From an uncultured Veillonellaceae bacterium (GTDB lineage Bacteria; Bacillota; Negativicutes; Veillonellales; Dialisteraceae), in NCBI GenBank assembly GCA_958348245.1, contig CATVYJ010000001.1, positions 124,001-188,000 of the forward strand: DNA of 64,000 bases. The letters are read 5' to 3'. Of the stretch, positions 52,043 to 61,192 are shown piece by piece. The position numbers and the translations under genes were made by a program. The stretch's first letter is position 1. Every line of letters starts with the position of its first letter. The notes under the pieces are model-generated. The model did not search any database and had not been told where the DNA came from. It saw only the letters and a program-made list of their open reading frames with translations.

Positions 52043-53155
52043 ATGAAAAAAGTGATTCTGTCCGGCGGCGGAACCGGCGGACATATTTATCCGGCCATTA
52101 CCATCGCCCGGGAGATCGAACGGCTGGAAGAGGCGGATATTCTCTTCGTGGGGACGCCGAACGGCATGGAGTCCCGGATCATTCCCGGAGAGGGTTATGC
52201 TTTTGCCTCTCTGCCCGCAGCGGGCCTCAAGAGGAAACTCACTCCGGAAAATCTGAAAATCCTCATGAAGACGGCGGGCAGCCTCTGGAAGGCGCGGCGC
52301 ATTCTGAAACAATTCAAGCCCGATGTGGTCATCGGCACGGGGGGCTACGTATGCGGGCCCATCCTGCTGGCGGCGGCGCTGGCAGGCATTCCCACCATGA
52401 TTCAGGAACAGAATGTCATCCCCGGCATCACCAATAAAATTCTGAATCGGTTTGTAGATCGGGTCGCGCTGGGATACGAGGAGGCCAAAGCGCGTTTTCC
52501 GCATCCGGAAAAGTGCGTCTATACAGGGAATCCCATCCGCAGAGAAATCCTTTTCACCCGGCGGTCGGAATCCAGGAAAAAGCTGGGCGTGCCGCCGGAC
52601 GCATTCATGGTGCTCGCCGCCGGCGGAAGCCGCGGAGCGCGGACCATCAACACAGCCATGGTGGGGGTGCACCGCCATTTTGCGGATGCGGATGGAATCT
52701 GCCTGTACCACGTGACCGGAACGGGCGAATTTGACCGCGTGAAAGACGCCCTGCATACGGTGGATGCGGAAGGGCGTTTCGGACGGGGCAGCTGGATTGT
52801 CGATTATCAGAAAGATATGCCGACGGCGCTTGCCGCGGCGGATCTTGTGATTTACCGCGCGGGGGCCATCGGACTGGCGGAGCTGGCCGCGCGGGGCCTG
52901 CCTTCCATCCTTGTGCCGTATCCCTATGCGGCGGAAGATCATCAGACCTATAATGCGCGCGTCTTCGTCGCAGGGGGCGCGGCCAAAATGATCGTGGACA
53001 AGTATCTCACGGCGGAAGAACTGATTCAGGATATTACGGAGCTCAAAGAAGATCCGGAATTTCTGACAGGCATGGCGGAAGCCAGCCGCCGGCTCGGGAA
53101 GATTCATGCCGGCGAGGATATCGCGCGCATGGCTCTCGCATTGACGGACAAATGA
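52043..53155 (+). CDS. murG: UDP-GlcNAc--MurNAc-pentapeptide pyrophosphoryl-undecaprenol transferase MurG
   Basis: 370 residues, GT28 family. N-terminal 'SGGGTGGHIYPAI' (about 5-17), 'GTGGYVCGPI' and 'IQEQNVIPG' are the membrane-face motifs. The C-terminal UDP-GlcNAc site carries 'YRAGAIGLAELAARGLPSIL' (the usual SRAGA has Tyr for Ser) and 'YPYAAEDHQTYNA'. It converts lipid I to lipid II on the inner face of the membrane. Follows murD by 49 bp. Confidence 0.97.
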   Translation: MKKVILSGGGTGGHIYPAITIAREIERLEEADILFVGTPNGMESRIIPGEGYAFASLPAAGLKRKLTPENLKILMKTAGSLWKARRILKQFKPDVVIGTGGYVCGPILLAAALAGIPTMIQEQNVIPGITNKILNRFVDRVALGYEEAKARFPHPEKCVYTGNPIRREILFTRRSESRKKLGVPPDAFMVLAAGGSRGARTINTAMVGVHRHFADADGICLYHVTGTGEFDRVKDALHTVDAEGRFGRGSWIVDYQKDMPTALAAADLVIYRAGAIGLAELAARGLPSILVPYPYAAEDHQTYNARVFVAGGAAKMIVDKYLTAEELIQDITELKEDPEFLTGMAEASRRLGKIHAGEDIARMALALTDK

Positions 53156-53182
53156 CAGACAGATAAGAGGGAGGGACCCCTT

Positions 53183-54589
53183 ATGGATTTACAGAAATTT
53201 CACAGACTGCATTTCATCGGCATCGGCGGCATGGGCATGCGGGCGCTCGCGGAAATCCTGATAGAAAAGGGCATGCATATCTCCGGTTCGGACATGAAGG
53301 AATCAGACTATCTGGACTTCATGCGGAAACAGGGGGCGGAGATCTTCGTCGGGCATGAAGCGGCCCATGTGGAGGGCGCGGACGGCGTGGTGATCTCTTC
53401 GGCCATCAGTAAGGAGAATCCGGAGCTTGCCGCAGCGCGGCGAAAGGGGATTCCCGTGTATCACCGGTCCGATGTGCTCGCCGCCATGTTTCACTGGGGT
53501 CGGGGCATCGCCGTGGCCGGGGCGCACGGCAAATCCACCACCTCGGCCATGATCGGGCGGATCTTCCGCGACGCCGGGACGGACCCCACCATCATCCTCG
53601 GCGGCGCAGTGGATTATCTGCACGGCAATTCCTGCCTCGGCGGCGGGGAGTACGTCATTGCGGAAGCCGATGAAAGCGACGGGTCTTTCCTGAAATTCCA
53701 GAGCAGCCTTGCGGTGGTGACCAATATTGAAGATGATCATCTGGATCATTATGGGACTGTGGAAAATATCAAGAAAGCCTTCGTGGAATTTATCAGCCAT
53801 GTGACGGATCCGCAGGGGGCGGCCATCGTCTGCGCAGACAGCCAGGGCGTGCGGGATATCCTGCCGCAGATCACGGGCCGGGTCATTACGTGCGGCCTCA
53901 GTGAGGATGCGGAATATCGCGCCGTGAATAAGCGGTATGAAAAAAGCCACATGGTTTTCGACGTATGCCATGGGGAACGGATGCTGGGCAGCCTGCGGCT
54001 CCAGATTCCCGGCGCGCACAACGTGCGGGACGCGCTGCTTGCGGCGGTGACGGGCCTGTACTGCGGCCTTTCCTTCCGGACCATTGAAAAAGCGCTGGCC
54101 GGATTTGCGGGCGTTAAACGCCGCTTTGAAACGAAAGCGTACATCGACGACGTGTGGATTCTGGACGACTACGCGCATCATCCCACGGAAATCGCGGCGA
54201 CGCTCGGCGCGGCAAAGGAAATCGGAGGACACCGCGTGATCTGCGCGTTCCAGCCGCATCGCTACTCCCGGACCAAACTGCTGCAGGATGAATTCGCGTC
54301 GGCGTTTGACAGCGCGGACGTACTGTTTTTTACCGATATTTACTCTGCGGGCGAAGCGCCGGTGGAAGGCGTGGACGGAACGCTTCTGCCGGCGCGGGTG
54401 CGGGCGCATCTGCCGGAAAAGGACGTAAGGTATGTGCCGGCGCTGGACGCGCTGGCGGACGCGCTTTACCGGGAAGCGCGTCCCGGAGATATGATTTTTA
54501 CCATGGGCGCGGGGACGGTATATCAGGCCGGGGAAGCGCTGATCCGTCTGATTCAGGAAAAAGGACTGGCTGATGGTCACAAAGAATAA
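53183..54589 (+). CDS. murC: UDP-N-acetylmuramate--L-alanine ligase MurC
   Basis: 468 residues. N-terminal 'HFIGIGGMGMRALAEIL' UDP-binding loop (about 9-25), ATP loop GAHGKSTTSAM (113-123), 'ITNIEDDHLDHYG' type block near 178 and 'DDYAHHPTEIAATL' near 329 are typical. It performs the first ligation of the peptide stem. The murB reductase that supplies its substrate is not in this cluster. It overlaps ddl by 17 bp. Confidence 0.97.
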   Translation: MDLQKFHRLHFIGIGGMGMRALAEILIEKGMHISGSDMKESDYLDFMRKQGAEIFVGHEAAHVEGADGVVISSAISKENPELAAARRKGIPVYHRSDVLAAMFHWGRGIAVAGAHGKSTTSAMIGRIFRDAGTDPTIILGGAVDYLHGNSCLGGGEYVIAEADESDGSFLKFQSSLAVVTNIEDDHLDHYGTVENIKKAFVEFISHVTDPQGAAIVCADSQGVRDILPQITGRVITCGLSEDAEYRAVNKRYEKSHMVFDVCHGERMLGSLRLQIPGAHNVRDALLAAVTGLYCGLSFRTIEKALAGFAGVKRRFETKAYIDDVWILDDYAHHPTEIAATLGAAKEIGGHRVICAFQPHRYSRTKLLQDEFASAFDSADVLFFTDIYSAGEAPVEGVDGTLLPARVRAHLPEKDVRYVPALDALADALYREARPGDMIFTMGAGTVYQAGEALIRLIQEKGLADGHKE

Positions 54590-55508
54590 TCGCATTGCCA
54601 TTTTGATGGGAGGGCCTTCCCGGGAAGCGGAAGTGTCCCGGGCGACGGGACGCGCCGTGCATGACGCGCTGCAGTCGCTCGGGTACGATACGGTGCTTCT
54701 GGAATACGATCCGCCCCGGGTGGCGGCCCAGTTGAAGGAAGCGGGCGCGGAGGCGGTTTTCCTGGCTCTTCACGGAAAATACGGTGAAGACGGAACCATT
54801 CAGGGCATGCTGGAACTGCTTGGCCTGCCCTACACGGGATGCGGCGTCATGGCCAGCGCGGTGACCATGGACAAGATCATGAGCAGTCGCCTTTTTCAGG
54901 GGGAGGGCATCCGCATGGCGTCTTCCCGTCCGTATTTTGTCAGGGATGGAGAAGCGGCTACCGCCGAAGATATACTCCGCCGGTTTGCGCTGCCCGTGGT
55001 CCTGAAGCCGGCCTGCGAAGGGTCCACTATCGGCATTGAAATCGTAAAGGCCGCAGAGGAACTGCTGCCGGCGGTTCAGAGGGTCTTTTCCATCGAACCC
55101 CGGCTATTGGCGGAAACCTATCTGGACGGCGAGGAATTTACCGTTTCCATTCTGGACGGCCAGGCCTTTCCCGTTATCCAGATCTGTCCTCATTCCGGCG
55201 CATATGATTATCACTCCAAATATACGAAGGGCGCCACGGATTATCTGGTGCCGGCCCCTGTGACGGAAGCGCTCGCGCGGGAAATGCAGGCCATGGCTCT
55301 GGCAGGGTACCGTGCGGCGGAATGCGAGGGCGCGGTCCGGTTTGATTTCCGCACGGATGCGGCAGGGGTTCCGTTCCTGCTGGAGGCCAATTCCATTCCC
55401 GGCATGACCGCCACCAGTCTGGTGCCGAAAGCGGCGCAGGCGGCAGGCCTTGATTTTCCGCATCTCTGCGAGCGCATTCTGCAGGGGGCGCGCACGGGGA
55501 AAGTGTAA
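54573..55508 (+). CDS. ddl: D-alanine--D-alanine ligase
   Basis: 311-residue ATP-grasp ligase. 'VFLALHGKYGEDGTIQGMLE' near 60-79, 'PYTGCGVMASAVTMDK' near 85-100, the omega-loop Tyr/Lys region 'YDYHSKYTKGAT' near 213 and the metal site 'LLEANSIPGMTATSL' near 269 are present. It makes the D-Ala-D-Ala used by MurF and targeted by vancomycin. Starts inside murC and shares one base with the ftsQ start, so it is co-translated. Confidence 0.96.
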   Translation: MVTKNNRIAILMGGPSREAEVSRATGRAVHDALQSLGYDTVLLEYDPPRVAAQLKEAGAEAVFLALHGKYGEDGTIQGMLELLGLPYTGCGVMASAVTMDKIMSSRLFQGEGIRMASSRPYFVRDGEAATAEDILRRFALPVVLKPACEGSTIGIEIVKAAEELLPAVQRVFSIEPRLLAETYLDGEEFTVSILDGQAFPVIQICPHSGAYDYHSKYTKGATDYLVPAPVTEALAREMQAMALAGYRAAECEGAVRFDFRTDAAGVPFLLEANSIPGMTATSLVPKAAQAAGLDFPHLCERILQGARTGKV

Positions 55509-56329
55509 TGGCGGAATTTCAGAGCTTCGGCGAATTTCAGAAAGAGCTTCATGAGCCCGGCGCAGCGCGGCACAGCCCGGAGACGCCGCCGGACAGCGTG
55601 CCGCCGATCCATCGTCCGCCGCGGAAGCGCAACTGGCGAAAGCTGTTTCTGCGCGGCGCGGGCGGACTGGCCGCGCTGGCCTGCGCGGTGCTGTTCCTTC
55701 CGCTTCCCGTGGGAGATGTACGCCTGCACGGCGGAGAAACGCTCACACGGGAAGACGTCCTTTTCGACGGCGGCATTACAGAGCCGGTGAATGTATTTCA
55801 GATCAGCACGTCCGAACTGGAGGACCGCCTCCGGCAGGATGTGCGTGTCGCCGATGTGGAGGTCTCCCGGTCATTTCCCGCCTATATTGACGTAACCGTC
55901 ACGGAGAGGAAACCGGCTGCGGTCATTCAGGACGCGATGGGGTATGCGTTTCTCGACAAAGACGGCGTAGTCACCCTGACGAGCCGTTCGATCCGCGGCC
56001 TGGATCTGCCCATGATTACGGGGATCAAACTGGAGCATGCGCTCCTGGGGGATACCGTGCGGCAGGCAGCCGTACAGACGGCGCTGCAGTTTCTCGGCGG
56101 CCTGTCGCCGCGGGGCGCGCAGATCTTTTCGGAAATCAATATCGGAAATCCGGATAACATCATGGCTTATACGAGGGACGGCATTGCGGTGCGCCTCGGC
56201 GACGGCAGTTCCATGACGGCCCGGGCGGAGCTGGCGGAAAACATGGTCGGCGACGTTAAAGTGCGGGGACTGGCAGTGGAATACATCGACGCGAGCCTCA
56301 CGTCTCCCTATATCAAGTTGAAGCAGTAG
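55508..56329 (+). CDS. ftsQ: Cell division protein FtsQ/DivIB
   Basis: 273 residues: a ~45-residue Pro/Arg-rich cytoplasmic tail, one membrane helix (about 49-67), then the POTRA domain (about 68-140, 'PVGDVRLHGGETLTREDVLFD') and the FtsQ beta domain (to ~265, 'YAFLDKDGVV' block). It recruits FtsL/FtsB and regulates septal wall synthesis. The ATG overlaps the ddl stop codon (TAATG). It ends 168 bp before ftsZ, a gap that holds the ftsZ promoter. Confidence 0.92.
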   Translation: MAEFQSFGEFQKELHEPGAARHSPETPPDSVPPIHRPPRKRNWRKLFLRGAGGLAALACAVLFLPLPVGDVRLHGGETLTREDVLFDGGITEPVNVFQISTSELEDRLRQDVRVADVEVSRSFPAYIDVTVTERKPAAVIQDAMGYAFLDKDGVVTLTSRSIRGLDLPMITGIKLEHALLGDTVRQAAVQTALQFLGGLSPRGAQIFSEINIGNPDNIMAYTRDGIAVRLGDGSSMTARAELAENMVGDVKVRGLAVEYIDASLTSPYIKLKQ

Positions 56330-56393
56330 GACATCCCGCTGCAAGCCGCGGCGGCGCGTTCACACGGGGAAATCTATTCTTTTCCGGCACCTA

Positions 56394-56421
56394 TTCAAAA
56401 TGCGCTCATCCGTGGTAGAAT
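56394..56421 (+). promoter_or_regulatory. Promoter candidate of ftsZ
   Basis: TTCAAA (56394-56399), 16-bp spacer, TAGAAT (56416-56421) with TGG before it (extended -10), 77 bp before the ATG. Confidence 0.6.
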
Positions 56422-56497
56422 ATGTAGTATGATTTAGAGAAACTGGGAGAAAATCTCTACATTTGGATAAAACTGGCACATCAAAGGAGGATTTGAC

Positions 56498-57532
56498 ATG
56501 GGAGATTTGGCAAGCATCAAGGTCATCGGCGTAGGCGGCGGCGGAAATAATGCGGTGGGCCGCATGATTGACGCGCAGGTGCAGGGCGTTGACTTCATTG
56601 CCGTCAATACGGAAGCGCAGATTCTTGATAAATCTGCCGCTGAAAATAAAATTCAGATCGGGGAGAAACTGACGAAAGGCCTCGGCGCGGGCGCGAAGCC
56701 GGAAGTGGGCGAACAGGCGGCGGAAGAGTCGAAGGACGATATTCTGAAAGCGCTGCAGGGCGCGGACATGGTTTTTGTCACCGCCGGTATGGGCGGCGGC
56801 ACGGGCACGGGCGCAGCGCCGGTCGTCGCGCAGTGCGCCAAGGAACTGGGCGCGCTCACCGTGGGCGTCGTTACCAAGCCGTTCAGCTTTGAAGGCAAGG
56901 TGCGCATGAGAAACGCCATGTCCGGCATTGAAAAGCTGAAAGCCAATGTGGATACGCTTCTCATCGTTCCCAACGACCGCCTGCTTCAGACGGTGGACAA
57001 GAAGACCTCTCTCAAAGATGCGTTCAAGATCGCCGACGATGTGCTCCGTCAGGGCATTCAGGGCATTTCCGACCTGATTACCGTTCCGGGAATTATTAAC
57101 CTGGACTTTGCAGATGTGAAGACCATCATGAGCGATCAGGGCGAAGCGCTCATGGGTATCGGCATCGGCACGGGAGAAAACCGCGCCAGCGACGCCGCCA
57201 AGATGGCGATTTCCAGCCCGCTGCTCGAGCGGTCCATTGACGGGGCGAAAGGCATCATTATCAGCATCACCGGCAATGAAGATCTTGGCCTCTTTGAAAT
57301 CAACGAAGCTTCCCAGGTCATTACAGAAGCGGCGGATCCTGATGCGAACATCATCTGGGGCACCTCGGTCGATCCGAACCTGGAAGATACGGTGAAGATT
57401 ACCGTCATCGCCACCGGCTTTGAAGAAGCGAAAAAGAGAACGCCCGCAGGCGGAGCGGCTCTTTCCCGGAACAATGTCCGTTCCGGCAGCAGCAGCGGCA
57501 TGGCGATTCCGGATTTCCTTCTGAAAAAATAA
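56498..57532 (+). CDS. ftsZ: Cell division protein FtsZ
   Basis: 344-residue tubulin-like GTPase. The GTP-binding T4 loop is GGGTGTG (99-105), preceded by 'VGGGGNNAV'-type T1 near 8 and followed by the synergy loop 'NLDFADVKTIM' near 200. The C-terminal linker is very short (about 25 residues) and leads to the conserved partner-binding tail MAIPDFLLKK. ATG follows AAAGGAGG. No ftsA gene precedes it, so membrane tethering must use another partner such as SepF or an unlinked FtsA. Confidence 0.98.
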   Translation: MGDLASIKVIGVGGGGNNAVGRMIDAQVQGVDFIAVNTEAQILDKSAAENKIQIGEKLTKGLGAGAKPEVGEQAAEESKDDILKALQGADMVFVTAGMGGGTGTGAAPVVAQCAKELGALTVGVVTKPFSFEGKVRMRNAMSGIEKLKANVDTLLIVPNDRLLQTVDKKTSLKDAFKIADDVLRQGIQGISDLITVPGIINLDFADVKTIMSDQGEALMGIGIGTGENRASDAAKMAISSPLLERSIDGAKGIIISITGNEDLGLFEINEASQVITEAADPDANIIWGTSVDPNLEDTVKITVIATGFEEAKKRTPAGGAALSRNNVRSGSSSGMAIPDFLLKK

Positions 57533-57573
57533 GACGGAAAAGAAGGACGGCCGTCCGACTGTATCCGTCTGCA

Positions 57574-57602
57574 AGCCACACCGTACTGCGTGTGGCTTTT
57601 TT
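57574..57602 (+). terminator. Intrinsic terminator after ftsZ
   Basis: AGCCACAC (57574-57581) and GTGTGGCT (57590-57597), followed by a T run to 57602. It closes the dcw cluster. Confidence 0.88.
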
Positions 57603-57622
57603 GATAACGGGGAGAATGATTC

Positions 57623-58087
57623 ATGAAGTGTCCATTTTGCGGGAGTCCCAATACGAAGGTAACCGATTCCAGAGACACCGATGACGGCGCGTCTATCCGC
57701 CGCCGGCGGCAGTGTCTCGACTGCGGACGCCGGTTTACCACGTATGAGACGGTAGAGCAGTCTCCGCTGCGCGTCATCAAAAAAAGCGGCGTCCGGGAGA
57801 GCTTTAATCGAAACAAAGTGCGGAGCGGCATTATCCGCGCCTGTGAGAAGCGCAATATTTCCTCCGAACAGATCGAAGACGTGGTGAATACAGTGGAGCG
57901 GCAGGTGCGCTCCAGCCCGTCTCATGAGGTATCGTCGGAGCTCATCGGAAATATTGTCATGGAAGAGCTGCGGAAACTCGACCAGGTGGCCTACGTGCGC
58001 TTCGCATCCGTTTATCGGGAGTTCAAGGACATCGGCAGTTTCATGCAGGAGCTGGAAGCGCTGATGAAAACAAATAAGGAGAAATAA
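57623..58087 (+). CDS. nrdR: Transcriptional repressor NrdR
   Basis: 154 residues. The N-terminal zinc ribbon has two CxxC pairs (Cys3/Cys6 and Cys31/Cys34 in 'CLDCGRRFTTYE'). The ATP-cone domain follows at about 49-139 ('VIKKSGVRESFNRNKVRSGI'). It senses ATP/dATP and represses ribonucleotide reductase genes by binding NrdR boxes. Placed directly after the ftsZ terminator and 1 bp before gmhA. Confidence 0.96.
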   Translation: MKCPFCGSPNTKVTDSRDTDDGASIRRRRQCLDCGRRFTTYETVEQSPLRVIKKSGVRESFNRNKVRSGIIRACEKRNISSEQIEDVVNTVERQVRSSPSHEVSSELIGNIVMEELRKLDQVAYVRFASVYREFKDIGSFMQELEALMKTNKEK

Positions 58088-58088
58088 C

Positions 58089-58664
58089 ATGGAACGGAAT
58101 TGCATTGCGGCCTGTTTTGAAGACCATCAGAAGGCGCTGGATGCGACAAAACCGTTGATTCCGGTGGTGGAGCGCATGGCGGATCTCTGTGCGGCGGCGC
58201 TTCGGAAGGGGCATAAGATCCTGCTCTGCGGCAACGGGGGCAGCGCGGCCGACGCACAGCATATCGCCGCGGAATTTGTGGGCCGTTTTCACCGGGAACG
58301 GATTGCGCTGCCGGCCATCGCGCTGACTACGGACACGTCGATCCTGACTTCGGTAGGCAACGATTACAGCTACGACGATGTATTTGCCCGGCAGGTAGAA
58401 GGCCTGGGGCAGGCGGGCGACATTTTCTGGGGCATCACCACCAGCGGCAACAGTGAAAATGTTCTGAAAGCGGCCTGGCTTGCCCGGGAAAAGGGAATGA
58501 CGGTCATCGCTTCACTGGGGAAAGACGGAGGCAAGATGGCCGGTCTTGCGGATGTGGCGCTCATTATTCCCGACGAGAGCACGGCGCGCATCCAGGAAAT
58601 GCACATCCTCTGCGCGCACAGCATCTGTACCGCTATCGACGAAATGGACTGGACCCGCGCATGA
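58089..58664 (+). CDS. gmhA: Phosphoheptose isomerase GmhA
   Basis: 191-residue SIS-domain protein. 'LCGNGGSAADAQHIAAEFVG' (about 46-65) contains the zinc/active-site His and Glu, and the C-terminal 'IQEMHILCAHSICTAIDE' provides the other His. It converts sedoheptulose 7-phosphate to heptose 7-phosphate, the first step of ADP-heptose synthesis for LPS core. DiaA-type SIS proteins are similar, but the adjacent gmhB and heptosyltransferase genes favour GmhA. Overlaps gmhB by 4 bp. Confidence 0.93.
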   Translation: MERNCIAACFEDHQKALDATKPLIPVVERMADLCAAALRKGHKILLCGNGGSAADAQHIAAEFVGRFHRERIALPAIALTTDTSILTSVGNDYSYDDVFARQVEGLGQAGDIFWGITTSGNSENVLKAAWLAREKGMTVIASLGKDGGKMAGLADVALIIPDESTARIQEMHILCAHSICTAIDEMDWTRA

Positions 58665-59182
58665 GCGAACGGAAACAGGCGGTTTTTTTCGACCGGGACG
58701 GCGTATTGAACGTCGACCGGGGCTACGTACACCGCATGGAAGACATGGAATGGATTTCCGGAGCGCGGGAGCTGGTGGCGCGGCTGACCCGCGAAGGGCG
58801 GCTGCTTTTCGTGGTGACGAATCAGAGCGGCGTTGCCCGGGGCTACTATACGGAGGAGGATGTCCGCCGTCTTCATGACGCAATGAATGAAGAGTTTGCA
58901 AGAACGGGCGGACATATTACGGAATTTTTTTACTGCCCGCATCTGAAGGGGGGCGCTGTCGCCCGCTACGACGTGGACTGCGAATGCAGAAAGCCAAAGC
59001 CGGGGATGATTCTCAAGGCGCTGGAAGCATACGGCGTGGAAAAAGGAGACGCCCTCCTGATCGGAGACAGTCCGCGGGACGTGCAGGCAGCGGAAGCGGC
59101 GGGCATCCGGGGATTTCTTTTCGACGGGACCAATCTGATGACTTTCTGGAACCAACTGCAGGAGAATGAAAAACGGCCATGA
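58661..59182 (+). CDS. gmhB: D-glycero-D-manno-heptose-1,7-bisphosphate 7-phosphatase GmhB
   Basis: 173-residue HAD-superfamily phosphatase. The catalytic motif is FFDRDGVLN (Asp11/Asp13 region), followed by 'FVVTNQSGVARGYY' and a zinc loop CPHLKGG...CECRKP near 85-110 and the third motif 'LIGDSPRDVQAA'. It dephosphorylates heptose bisphosphate between GmhA and the adenylyltransferase step. The kinase/adenylyltransferase (hldE or hldA) is not in this window. Starts within gmhA and overlaps the next gene by 4 bp. Confidence 0.94.
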   Translation: MSERKQAVFFDRDGVLNVDRGYVHRMEDMEWISGARELVARLTREGRLLFVVTNQSGVARGYYTEEDVRRLHDAMNEEFARTGGHITEFFYCPHLKGGAVARYDVDCECRKPKPGMILKALEAYGVEKGDALLIGDSPRDVQAAEAAGIRGFLFDGTNLMTFWNQLQENEKRP

Positions 59183-60177
59183 ACCAAACGTATACCAACA
59201 TTCTCATCATCAAGATGAGTTCCCTCGGCGATGTCATCCATGCGCTGCCTTCTCTGTATGTGCTGCGCAGAGCCATGCCGGAAGCGCGCATCACCTGGGC
59301 GGTGCATCCCGCTTTTGCCGCGCTGCTTCCGGGAAAGCCCTGGATTGACGAGATTTATTATGTGGACAGGAAGCGCATCAAAGACTGGAGCTATCTTAGA
59401 ACGGTGCGGCAGGATCTGCACAGCCGCCGGTTTGATCTCGTCATTGATCTGCAGATGATTGCGAAGAGCGCGCTCATCGCCGCGCTGTCCGGGGGAAAGA
59501 AAAAAATCGGCTACTGGGATGCGCGGGAGGGGAGCTTTCTCGTGAGCCATCCCGTGAAGGGGCCGCATCAGCACGGCCACATCATCGAGCAGCTGCTGGA
59601 CGTAATGGCCGCGCTCGGATGCGACACCTCCCGTTTTGAATTTCCGGTGCATCCTCATGAAGAGGAAAAAATCACCGTGAAGCAGAAGCTGGCCGCGGCG
59701 GGGGTGTCCGGCCGGTATGCGGTAATTGTGCCGGGCACGCGGGGCGAGCATAAGAAATGGCCCGTAAACTGCTGGGGGGCGCTGGCGCAAAAGCTGGCCG
59801 AGAAACAGATCTATACCGTCATCTCCGGCGCGCCCTCCGAAGCGGATATGGGGCGGGAGATCCGGGCGCTGTCCCCTTCCCCGTATACGGTGGATCTCAT
59901 TGGACAGACCAGTCTGCTTGAACTGGCCGCTCTTGATGAAATGGCGGCGCTTCATATATCCTGCGACACCGGGCCGCTGCACATTGCCAATGCCATGCAG
60001 ACGCCGCTTATCGCGCTTTTCGGGCCGACGCTGCCGGACCGGAGCGGTCCTTACGGCAATCCCCGCGCGGACGTGCTGCTTGCGGATGATCCGGGGAAGG
60101 AAACGACAGACATGAGCACCATTCCCGTGGAAAGCGTTTTCGAGCTGGCCATGAAAAAACTGAAGGAAGACTGCTGA
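59179..60177 (+). CDS. Glycosyltransferase family 9 (heptosyltransferase-like)
   Basis: 332 residues, GT-B fold. The N-terminal 'ILIIKMSSLGDVIHALPSL' (about 8-26) and the C-terminal 'ALHISCDTGPLHIANAM' with 'ALFGPTLPDRSGPYG' match heptosyltransferases I/II (WaaC/WaaF). It transfers ADP-heptose (product of the Gmh pathway encoded just upstream) to the LPS core. Translationally coupled to gmhB by a 4-bp overlap. Which heptose position it fills is open. Confidence 0.92.
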   Translation: MNQTYTNILIIKMSSLGDVIHALPSLYVLRRAMPEARITWAVHPAFAALLPGKPWIDEIYYVDRKRIKDWSYLRTVRQDLHSRRFDLVIDLQMIAKSALIAALSGGKKKIGYWDAREGSFLVSHPVKGPHQHGHIIEQLLDVMAALGCDTSRFEFPVHPHEEEKITVKQKLAAAGVSGRYAVIVPGTRGEHKKWPVNCWGALAQKLAEKQIYTVISGAPSEADMGREIRALSPSPYTVDLIGQTSLLELAALDEMAALHISCDTGPLHIANAMQTPLIALFGPTLPDRSGPYGNPRADVLLADDPGKETTDMSTIPVESVFELAMKKLKEDC

Positions 60178-60202
60178 GGAACAGGCTGCGCCTGTTCCTT
60201 TT
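60177..60202 (+). terminator. Intrinsic terminator after the heptose genes
   Basis: AGGAACAGG (60177-60185) and CCTGTTCCT (60191-60199) form a 9-bp stem followed by a short T tract; the stem begins at the stop codon. Confidence 0.75.
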
Positions 60203-60308
60203 CCTTTGTATTTCTGCGGACAGGCAAGCCTGCCGTATGGGGAAGAAACTGAAAAGATAAATTTTTTCCGGCAGGGGAAATTGGATTTCTATTTCAAAAT
60301 CTATCATG

Positions 60309-60314
60309 TATAAT
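60309..60314 (+). promoter_or_regulatory. -10 element candidate before the SpoU methyltransferase
   Basis: TATAAT in an AT-rich stretch 45 bp before the start; the -35 (TTTCTA, 17 bp upstream) is weak. Confidence 0.4.
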
Positions 60315-60358
60315 CAGATTGTACTTTACAAATTTCCGGTCTGCCGGAGGAGGAAAGC

Positions 60359-61177
60359 ATGGAGCGCATCAGCAGTGCAGGCAACCGTTGGATCAAACTG
60401 GCGGCGCAGCTGAAAATAAAAAAATACCGGGACCGCACCGGTCAATTCCTCATGGAAGGCGTGCGGAGCGCGGAAGACGCGCTGGGACAGGGCTACCGGG
60501 ACGCGGTGTGCTTCGTGTCAGACGAAGCGGCGGCCGAGCCTCGCGTACAGGCGCTTATCCGGTCCGGAGAGGACGCGCGCTGGAGATTTCTCCTTGTAGA
60601 GGAAGCGCTCATGAAAATGATTTCCGGTACGGAGCACGGGCAGGGCGTCGTGGTCATCCTGCATCGAAAGACGCGGCCCCTCTCCGATCTGATGCGGCCT
60701 CTTTTCGGGCACTATCTGCTGCTGGACGCCGTACAGGATCCGGGCAACATGGGGACGCTGCTCCGTACGGCCGCGGCGGCGGGATGCCGGGGCGTGCTGC
60801 TTACGGAAGGATGCACGGATCCCTATGCGGAAAAAGCTGTGCGGAGCTCCATGGGGAGTATTCTCCGCATGCCCGTATATGAACATCTCACTCTGGACGA
60901 CATCCGCGCTGTGCGGAGAGAGGGAAAACTGCCTCTCGTGGGGACTGCGCTGGAAGACGCTGCGCCGTACCGGTCCGCGCCTCCGCTGCCGGACGCGGTA
61001 TTTGTCTTCGGAAACGAGGGAAACGGCATCCGGCCGGAACTGCTCGCCCTGTGCGACCGCAGGCTTTTCATCCCCATGGCGGGCGGCGTAGAGTCGCTCA
61101 ATGTGGCGGCCAGCGCGGCGGTGCTCCTGTTCCATTTCATGGAGGATCGGGAAGAAGGCAGAAAACAAGAATACTGA
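60359..61177 (+). CDS. SpoU/TrmH-family RNA 2'-O-methyltransferase
   Basis: 272 residues with an N-terminal L30e-like RNA-binding domain (about 1-95, 'ISSAGNRWIKLAAQLKIKKY') and a SPOUT knot domain. The three motifs are 'LLLDAVQDPGNMGTLLRTA' (about 120-138), 'FVFGNEGNGIRPEL' (about 216-229) and 'IPMAGGVESLNVAASAAVLL' (about 238-257). It probably methylates 23S rRNA or a tRNA ribose; the exact site cannot be told. First of four co-directional genes with the ACT protein, hom and thrB. Confidence 0.93.
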   Translation: MERISSAGNRWIKLAAQLKIKKYRDRTGQFLMEGVRSAEDALGQGYRDAVCFVSDEAAAEPRVQALIRSGEDARWRFLLVEEALMKMISGTEHGQGVVVILHRKTRPLSDLMRPLFGHYLLLDAVQDPGNMGTLLRTAAAAGCRGVLLTEGCTDPYAEKAVRSSMGSILRMPVYEHLTLDDIRAVRREGKLPLVGTALEDAAPYRSAPPLPDAVFVFGNEGNGIRPELLALCDRRLFIPMAGGVESLNVAASAAVLLFHFMEDREEGRKQEY

Positions 61178-61192
61178 TATAGAGGACAGGCA

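Noticed and set aside
60319..60882. 187-codon frame overlapping the SpoU methyltransferase
   Set aside because: Shadow in another frame; the methyltransferase frame carries all three SPOUT motifs.
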